DNA from: Clostridium sp. CAG:389
GTDB taxonomy: Bacteria > Bacillota > Clostridia > TANB77 > CAG-508
Length of the DNA: 8,142 bases
Direction: 5' to 3'
Assembly (NCBI GenBank): GCA_000438255.1
Contig: FR901952.1
Span: forward strand, 21,444-29,585
In this document: one piece after another, positions 1-5,302 of the stretch
How the letters are laid out: every line of letters begins with the position of its first letter
How positions within the stretch are numbered: position 1 is the stretch's first letter
The notes under the pieces: model-generated
What the model saw: the letters and a program-made list of their open reading frames with translations, nothing else
Databases searched by the model: none
What the model was told of the DNA's origin: nothing
Made by a program: the position numbers and the translations under genes

Positions 1-2231
1 TCTTCATCTATTATTAATAATCCTATGTCTTTGAATTCAACATCTTTACTTAATAATCTATGTGTTCCAACCACAATGTCTACATCTCCTAATTTTAACT
101 TTTTGATTACTTCATTTTGATATTTTGTGCTTTTGAATCTATTTAATATATCTACTTTTATTGGAAAGTCCTTCATTCTGTCTCTAAACTCTTCATATTG
201 TTGTTGTGCTAAAACTGTTGTAGGTACTAGATATGCAACTTGTTTATGGTCCATTACAGCTTTAAATGCAGCTCTTATTGCAACTTCTGTTTTTCCATAT
301 CCAACATCACCACATAAAAGTCTATCCATTGGTCTTTGATTTTCCATATCTTTTTTGACTTCTTCTATACACCTTAATTGGTCATCTGTTTCTTGATATG
401 GGAATTGGTCTTCAAATTGTTGTTGCCAAGGTGTATCTGGGCTGAAAGCATATCCTTTTGATTGTTCTCTTTTTGCATATAGTTCTATTAATTCTCTTGC
501 AACAGCTCTTAAATTCTTCTTTACTTTTTCTTTTGTTTTAATCCAGTCTTTGCTACCTAGACTGTTCATTGGTGGATTAATTGCATCTCCACCTGTATAT
601 TTTCTAATTGCATCTAATTGACTTGTTGGTACATATAAAATTGCATCATCTTTATATTTTAATTTGATATAGTCTTTTGTTGTTTTGTCTGCCGTTATAG
701 TATTTACACCAACAAAAAGTCCTATACCATAATTTTTGTGTACGACATAGTCTCCAACTTTTAAATCTGCAAATACTACTTTTTCGCCTTCTTTAAATGC
801 TTGATTTGCAAATGTTTTCTTCTTTTTTCCTCCATCAATTAAGTCATCAGCTGAAATTACAACTTGATTTATTTCAAAGTTTTCAAATCCTTCTGTAATT
901 TTTCCAATTGAAATTGTTACAATATTTTCAGTTGATTTCACTATAATTGTTTTGTCTAGTTTTTCCTCTATTTTACATAGTATATCTTCTTTTTCCAATA
1001 GTTCTTTTAATTTTTTTGCTTTTTCTTTGTTTTCAACCATTACATATATTCTTTTCTTTTCTTTATTCCACTTACTTAAATCTTCAAATAGATTTTCTAT
1101 TTCACTTTTGTAATAATTGATTTCTCTATATTCAAAATGATATCTTTGTGCTTGTTTTTTAGTTACTGCATCTTGTTTTTCCAAATATATTGTGTGATAT
1201 TTGCTTTCTAAGCTTTCAAATTCAATTGAAGATGTGTTTGATAATGCTTCTGGCACTATTTTTTCTTTTTCTATTAGATTTTTACTTAGATTTTCAATAT
1301 CTTGTAAGATATTCATTTCTCTTTGTTCAACTTTGTTTACTTCATCAACCATTAGTAGACTTTCATTACTCATATAGTCTATTAAAGTTTCTTGTTCTTC
1401 ATAAAATTCGTCGAAGTATTTATCTATTTTGCTTATATAATTTCCTGCTTTTATTTGTTCTAGGTCTTCTTCTATTATTTCATCTTGTTTTCCTTCTGTT
1501 AGTTTTTTTCTTATTTTTTTGCAGATATTTTCTATTTTGTCTTCTAAGATATATTCATTTGCTGGATATATTTTGGCTTTTTCTAGTGTTGATATTGACC
1601 TTTGACTACTTATGCTAAAATTTCTGATTGAGTCAACTTCATCTCCCCATAACTCAATTCTTATTCCGATTTTGTCATCTAATGAGATGTCTACAATTCC
1701 ACCTCTAACGCTGAATTGCCCTCTTCCTTCTATTAGTTCGCATCTTGAATATCCCATGTTTACTAGACTTTTTTTTATGTCTTCTAGGTTATAAATGTCC
1801 CCCACTTTGAATTCTAATATATTTTTGAATAGTGCCTTTTTTGATGGTAGTTTTTGCATTAGTGCTTCTATTGTTGTTACTACTATTATGTTTTTCTTTT
1901 CTTTTATTTTATTTAGTGTTTCTATTCTTTCATATGGTAGGTCTTTGCTTTCTGCTACATAGTCATATGTTACTATTTCTTTTTTAGGGAAAAATATTAC
2001 TTTTTCTTTGTCAAATGTTTGTAGGTTTTCTAGTATTTTTTTTGCTTGTATTTCGTTGTATGTTACTAATAGTATTGGTCTTTTGTTGTATCCGTTTATT
2101 GCTGTGATTATTTCTGTCATTCCAACGCTAGTTAAGCCCGATATTGATATCGGACTTTTTTCTTTTTCTATTTGGTTACTTAAATCTATAAATTTCTGTG
2201 ATTTTCCTAGTTCTCCTATTATGGTGTTCAT
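1..2231 (-). CDS. mfd: Transcription-repair coupling factor Mfd, N-terminal 743 residues (C-terminus off the left edge)
   Basis: Mfd is a cytoplasmic ATP-dependent DNA translocase that pushes stalled RNA polymerase off DNA lesions and recruits UvrA for nucleotide excision repair. The frame is open from the ATG at 2231 to the window edge. The N-terminus is the UvrB-like module, with a degenerate nucleotide loop near residues 30-40 (SGLTSVGMTE) and an RGQFSVRGGIVDI stretch followed by ELWGDEVDSIR. The RNA-polymerase-interacting (CarD-like) domain covers about residues 485-560 (VGDYVVHKNYGIG at about 492). The translocase follows: FSPDTPWQ, ETDDQLRCIEEVKKDM, Walker A GDVGYGKT at 641-648, PTTVLAQQ, VGTHRLLSKDVEF, and the start of the DEE box at D742-E743. 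Family members are about 1150 residues, so roughly 400 remain outside, including the second helicase lobe and the UvrA-binding regulatory end. The start is set by AAAGGA nine bases upstream; the nearby ATG in GGATGG is out of frame. It has its own promoter and follows the topB terminator. Confidence 0.97.
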   Translation of the reverse strand, partial: MNTIIGELGKSQKFIDLSNQIEKEKSPISISGLTSVGMTEIITAINGYNKRPILLVTYNEIQAKKILENLQTFDKEKVIFFPKKEIVTYDYVAESKDLPYERIETLNKIKEKKNIIVVTTIEALMQKLPSKKALFKNILEFKVGDIYNLEDIKKSLVNMGYSRCELIEGRGQFSVRGGIVDISLDDKIGIRIELWGDEVDSIRNFSISSQRSISTLEKAKIYPANEYILEDKIENICKKIRKKLTEGKQDEIIEEDLEQIKAGNYISKIDKYFDEFYEEQETLIDYMSNESLLMVDEVNKVEQREMNILQDIENLSKNLIEKEKIVPEALSNTSSIEFESLESKYHTIYLEKQDAVTKKQAQRYHFEYREINYYKSEIENLFEDLSKWNKEKKRIYVMVENKEKAKKLKELLEKEDILCKIEEKLDKTIIVKSTENIVTISIGKITEGFENFEINQVVISADDLIDGGKKKKTFANQAFKEGEKVVFADLKVGDYVVHKNYGIGLFVGVNTITADKTTKDYIKLKYKDDAILYVPTSQLDAIRKYTGGDAINPPMNSLGSKDWIKTKEKVKKNLRAVARELIELYAKREQSKGYAFSPDTPWQQQFEDQFPYQETDDQLRCIEEVKKDMENQRPMDRLLCGDVGYGKTEVAIRAAFKAVMDHKQVAYLVPTTVLAQQQYEEFRDRMKDFPIKVDILNRFKSTKYQNEVIKKLKLGDVDIVVGTHRLLSKDVEFKDIGLLIIDE
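2134..2161 (+). other. Terminator-like hairpin, antisense inside the mfd 5' coding region
   Basis: CCGATAT (2138-2144) and ATATCGG (2147-2153) form an inverted repeat around TG. In practice this is a 6-bp stem with a 4-base loop. It continues past one C/A mismatch with AAG (2134-2136) pairing to CTT (2155-2157). On the plus strand it is followed by TTTTTT and then more T-rich sequence, the form of an intrinsic terminator. On the mfd sense strand the A-run comes before the hairpin, so it should not stop mfd transcription. It may be a chance product of coding sequence. Confidence 0.35.
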
Positions 2232-2266
2232 TATATTCCATCCTTTCTAGGTTATTTTGTTTTTAT

Positions 2267-2295
2267 ATTATATCATGTTTGTTATAATTTTTAAA
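2267..2295 (-). promoter_or_regulatory. mfd promoter (sigma-A type, extended -10)
   Basis: Read on the minus strand, a perfect TATAAT (2272 down to 2267) is preceded by TGA, giving an extended -10. TTTAAA lies 17 bp upstream (2295 down to 2290) and matches the -35 consensus at four of six positions. Transcription would start near 2260, leaving a leader of about 30 nt with the AAAGGA ribosome-binding site. It lies after the topB terminator, so mfd appears to be transcribed separately. Confidence 0.65.
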
Positions 2296-2344
2296 GAATT
2301 TTATTAAAATTTTATACTTTTTAGTTACCATTCAGTAAGATGCT

Positions 2345-2367
2345 TTCTATGGTGTCTTTGCATAGAA
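2345..2367. other. Second, weaker hairpin after the topB terminator
   Basis: TTCTATG (2345-2351) pairs perfectly with CATAGAA (2361-2367) across a 9-base loop. For transcripts leaving topB it would form immediately after the main terminator. It has no strong T-run of its own on that strand, so it may be a back-up terminator, a 3'-end stabiliser, or chance. Confidence 0.3.
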
Positions 2368-2368
2368 G

Positions 2369-2407
2369 AAAGAAGTACAAAGGTATTCTGTATCTTTGTA
2401 CTTCTTT
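2369..2407 (-). terminator. Intrinsic terminator of topB (possibly bidirectional)
   Basis: A perfect 14-bp stem pairs AAAGAAGTACAAAG (2369-2382) with CTTTGTACTTCTTT (2394-2407) across an 11-base loop. It begins five bases after the topB stop codon at 2413-2415. In the topB direction the stem ends in T-rich sequence (CTTCTTTCTTCT). On the plus strand it is followed by a run of T, so it could work in both directions. It separates topB from the mfd promoter. Confidence 0.8.
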
Positions 2408-2412
2408 TTTCT

Positions 2413-4365
2413 TTACATCTTTACAACTAATTTATTAAACTTAGAATTTATATAATTTTCAAGTTTAGTCATAAAAACCTGAGGTTCAATTTCTTTTTTT
2501 GCAACCATATCCAATCCCTTCTCCCAACTAGCAGTAAGCTTAGGATTAAGCATATCAGGCATTGAAAAATTAACAATATCATAAATAATCTCACCCTTAT
2601 TTGTAGGAGTAATAATTTGAGTTTTCTTATTTATATCAATATATTTAATTCTTTCCAACTTTTCAATAATCCCTCCACGAGTAGCACTAGTACCAATTCC
2701 AGCACCTTTTATTTGTTCACGAAGTTCCTCATCTTCAATAAGTTTACCTGCATTTTCCATAGCAAGAATAATTGAACCTGAATTATATCTTGAAGGTGGA
2801 GATGTTTCCGCTTCTTTTATTTCATAATTTTTAACAACCAATTCTTGTCCCTTTTTTAATTTCTTCAAAATTTCCAAGTCTGTCTCTTCGGTTTTTTCCA
2901 CATTTTGTGCATCTTCTGTGGATTTTTCAGTTTGCATTTTTTCTGTTGGTTTTGCAATTTCTAAATATCCTCTATTTACACAAACCTTTCCACTTGCATA
3001 AAATGTCTCGCCCTCTACATCAACAGTTACTTGAACTTTATTATATTCTGCTGGTGGATAAAAAATTGCTAAAAATCTTTTTACTATAAGTTTATAGATT
3101 TTTTTCTGCAATTCAGGTAATTTATCATAATTTTCATATCCTTGACCTGTTGGAATAATCGCATAGTGGTCTGTAATTTTGCTATCATTTACATATTTGG
3201 TTTTAGCTAAATTATTTGTTGGATATTTTTCATCTACCATTTTCTTTACATATCCTTGTATTTCTTCATCTTTAAATCCTTTGGCTATTCCATTTAAATT
3301 TTTAGAAATTTCTTTTGCAACAGCTGTTGATAATACTCTTGCATCTGTTCTTGGGTATGTAACTAATTTTTTTTCATACAAATTTTGAATAACATCTAAT
3401 GTTTCTTCTGGCTTTATTTTAAATCTTTTTGTACATTCATTTTGAATTTCTGCTAAATTGAATAATAGTGGTGCATTTTCTTTTTGTTTTGATTTTTTTA
3501 GTTCTGTAATTATTGCCTTTTTGCCTTGTAATGAAGCTATAAAGTCTTTGGCTTTTTGTTCATTTTTAAATCCTGATTCATTATATAGTAGTGGTGATTC
3601 ATATAATTTTGATTTTTCATTTACTTTCCATTCTGCTTTAAATGCTGAATTTTCATCTCCAAATTCTCCTACTATTTTATAATATTTTGTCTTAGTAAAA
3701 TTTCTAATTTCTCTTTCTCTTGAAACTATCATTCCCAAAACGCATGTCATAACACGTCCAACTGAAATTGAGGCTTTTTCTTCATTTATTTTATTCGCTA
3801 ATGTTCTTCCTTGTGTAATTGACAATAATCTTGAAAAATTAATTCCTATTAAATAATCTTCTTTTGCTCTTAAATATGCACTATCTGATAAGCTATCATA
3901 TTCAGAAGAATCTTTTGCTTCTCTTATTCCTCTCAAAATTTCTTCTTCTGTTTGTGAATCTATCCATACTCTTTTTACTTTTGCTTTTGGATTTGGATGT
4001 GCCATCATCAAAACAAGTCTTTGAATGTATTCTCCTTCTCGTCCAGAGTCTCCTGCATTGTAGATTTCTTCTACATCTTCTCTTTGCATTAGCCCTTGAA
4101 CTATATTAAATTGATTTTGAACATTTGATATTACTTCATATTTCCACTCTTTGGGTATAAATGGTAATGTGTCTAATCTCCAAAATTTTAGTTTTTCGTC
4201 ATATTTTTCAGGATAACTCATTGTTACTAAATGTCCTACACACCATGTTATTATCCATTCATCTGATTCTATGTATCCATTTTTTCTTGGAGCTGTTATT
4301 TTTAACGCTTTCGCAAATTCCATTGCTACTGATGGCTTTTCTGTTATTAATAATTTTTTGCTCAT
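2413..4365 (-). CDS. topB: DNA topoisomerase III (type IA)
   Basis: Type IA topoisomerases cut and rejoin one DNA strand through a 5'-phosphotyrosine. Topoisomerase III mainly unlinks DNA molecules during replication and recombination. The TOPRIM domain opens with LLITEKPSVA (catalytic Glu9) and has AGDSGREGE with D106, where the second acidic residue is replaced by G108. The active-site tyrosine is Y337 in LVTYPRTDAR. Further on, GIGTSATRGGIIEKL lies at about 557-570. A Lys/Glu-rich, low-complexity linker spans about 472-496. The protein ends soon after the SWEKGLDMV segment, with no C-terminal Cys4 zinc-ribbon domain. Its 650 residues are close to E. coli TopB (653) and shorter than B. subtilis TopB (about 727), from memory. 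AAAGGA seven to eight bases upstream supports this ATG; the ATG in GGATGATAAAATG is out of frame. The gene is 28 nt downstream of the HD-domain gene and probably shares its promoter. Third codon positions shift from A-ending to T-ending along the gene. Confidence 0.95.
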   Translation of the reverse strand: MSKKLLITEKPSVAMEFAKALKITAPRKNGYIESDEWIITWCVGHLVTMSYPEKYDEKLKFWRLDTLPFIPKEWKYEVISNVQNQFNIVQGLMQREDVEEIYNAGDSGREGEYIQRLVLMMAHPNPKAKVKRVWIDSQTEEEILRGIREAKDSSEYDSLSDSAYLRAKEDYLIGINFSRLLSITQGRTLANKINEEKASISVGRVMTCVLGMIVSREREIRNFTKTKYYKIVGEFGDENSAFKAEWKVNEKSKLYESPLLYNESGFKNEQKAKDFIASLQGKKAIITELKKSKQKENAPLLFNLAEIQNECTKRFKIKPEETLDVIQNLYEKKLVTYPRTDARVLSTAVAKEISKNLNGIAKGFKDEEIQGYVKKMVDEKYPTNNLAKTKYVNDSKITDHYAIIPTGQGYENYDKLPELQKKIYKLIVKRFLAIFYPPAEYNKVQVTVDVEGETFYASGKVCVNRGYLEIAKPTEKMQTEKSTEDAQNVEKTEETDLEILKKLKKGQELVVKNYEIKEAETSPPSRYNSGSIILAMENAGKLIEDEELREQIKGAGIGTSATRGGIIEKLERIKYIDINKKTQIITPTNKGEIIYDIVNFSMPDMLNPKLTASWEKGLDMVAKKEIEPQVFMTKLENYINSKFNKLVVKM

Positions 4366-4393
4366 TTTATCATCCTTTTTCTGAGTATTTTTA

Positions 4394-5164
4394 CTATTTT
4401 ATTTTTGTATCTATGTATTCATTTGTAATTAATTCTATGCTTTTAACTCTCTTTTTCGTTAATTCATCATCAAAATTATATCTATTTAAAATTTCAAATA
4501 TATAGTTTTCTTTTTTTAATATTTCGAAACTTGGTTTATAGTTTATATCAAATATCAATGCTAATACACATACAATATCATCTATATATTTTAAAATAAC
4601 ATTTTTTTCTTTTTTTATTGATGATTTTTTCATAAATTCATTATATATTTTTTCTGATAATATTGATTTATTTACCATGTCTTCATTATTTTTATAGAAA
4701 ATATATACTGATTCATATAGTATATCTATTTTATCTGCATCTCTTATTAATTTTGCAAACATCATTTCTTCTTGTGTTAAACCACTTTCTATTGAAAATT
4801 TATTATGATTTTTTATTGCTTTTCTTATTATTTCATCATATTCATTTGTATCAATAAATTTTCTTATAATTCCTTCTTCAAATAATACTTTAGCCCCATA
4901 ATCCCCATGGTCAAATCCTTCTATATTATCTCCTAGCCCTATTTCTGTATATTGCTTAAATCTTCCTATATCATGCAATAATCCTATTAATGTTGCTAGT
5001 TGTATTTGTTCTTCATTTAATTCTAATTCTTTTGCTAGTTGATTTGATATTTTCATTACTCTTAATGAATGCTGTTGCTTTCTATCGATATTTTCATCTT
5101 GTAAATTGAATTTTCCTGTATATTTTATAAATTCCTCTTTTGCTTTTTCCATATCTATTTTCAT
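4394..5164 (-). CDS. HD-domain protein, probable metal-dependent phosphohydrolase of unknown substrate
   Basis: A soluble 256-residue protein with no signal peptide or membrane segment. HD-superfamily signature residues are in the expected order: H32 (QHSLRV), H64-D65 (GLLHDIGRF), H86 (GFDHGDYGAKVL), H120 (AIKNHNKF) and D142/D144 (LIRDADKIDIL). All expected metal ligands are present, so it is likely an active metal-dependent phosphohydrolase or phosphodiesterase. The substrate cannot be told from sequence. It lacks the extra domains of RelA/SpoT, RNase Y or HD-GYP proteins. The C-terminal third (about 170-256) is helical-looking and Lys/Glu/Ile-rich. AAGGAA five bases upstream favours the ATG at 5164 over the in-frame Met5. 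The gene is first in a likely two-gene operon with topB, which starts 28 nt after its TAG stop, and has a strong promoter of its own. Any functional link to DNA topology is inference. Confidence 0.87.
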   Translation of the reverse strand: MKIDMEKAKEEFIKYTGKFNLQDENIDRKQQHSLRVMKISNQLAKELELNEEQIQLATLIGLLHDIGRFKQYTEIGLGDNIEGFDHGDYGAKVLFEEGIIRKFIDTNEYDEIIRKAIKNHNKFSIESGLTQEEMMFAKLIRDADKIDILYESVYIFYKNNEDMVNKSILSEKIYNEFMKKSSIKKEKNVILKYIDDIVCVLALIFDINYKPSFEILKKENYIFEILNRYNFDDELTKKRVKSIELITNEYIDTKIK

Positions 5165-5187
5165 TTGATTCCTTCCCTTCTTGTTGA

Positions 5188-5215
5188 ATTATAACATATA
5201 AAAAATTTTTTTCAA
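5188..5215 (-). promoter_or_regulatory. Promoter of the HD-domain gene and topB (extended -10)
   Basis: On the minus strand, TTGAAA (5215 down to 5210) is separated by 16 bp from a perfect TATAAT (5193 down to 5188), with TGT just before it making an extended -10. The predicted start is near 5181, so the leader is under 20 nt and carries the GGGAAGGAA ribosome-binding site. It is arranged back-to-back with the leuS promoter. Confidence 0.75.
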
Positions 5216-5231
5216 GTAAAAGTTCTTGAAA
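5210..5231. repeat. 22-bp inverted repeat containing both divergent -35 boxes
   Basis: TTTCAAG (5210-5216) and CTTGAAA (5225-5231) are perfect 7-bp arms separated by 8 bp. Each arm contains the TTGAAA -35 box of one promoter, with a C before it in both. The centre-to-centre spacing of the half-sites is about 15 bp. It could be an operator for a dimeric regulator acting on both promoters, or only the result of two similar -35 boxes lying close together. Confidence 0.5.
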
Positions 5232-5254
5232 CATCTGTGTTTTTGGTATATAAT
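5226..5254 (+). promoter_or_regulatory. leuS promoter
   Basis: TTGAAA (5226-5231), a 17-bp spacer and a perfect TATAAT (5249-5254) make a near-consensus housekeeping promoter. Transcription should start near 5261, giving a leader of about 42 nt with AAAGGAG just before the leuS ATG. The leader is too short for a T-box riboswitch and shows no attenuator hairpin. Confidence 0.8.
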
Positions 5255-5302
5255 AGCTACTATCAAGAATTAATACGGTTTTATGAATGAAAGGAGCAAA
5301 AA

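Noticed and set aside
1190..1618. A 142-residue plus-strand open frame rich in Leu and Phe, like a membrane protein
   Set aside because: It lies entirely antisense to mfd, whose frame is conserved and intact here. The hydrophobic look arises from reading the complement of Lys/Glu-rich codons, and no ribosome-binding site supports it.
2008..2250. An 80-residue hydrophobic plus-strand frame over the mfd start, ending past its ribosome-binding site
   Set aside because: It is antisense to well-recognised Mfd sequence and has no ribosome-binding site or promoter. The terminator-like hairpin inside it would also cut such a transcript.
2907..4505. Several plus-strand open frames of 60 to 114 residues across topB and the HD gene
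   Set aside because: All are shadows of the minus-strand genes, with low-complexity Leu/Phe/Ile composition from AT-rich antisense codons.
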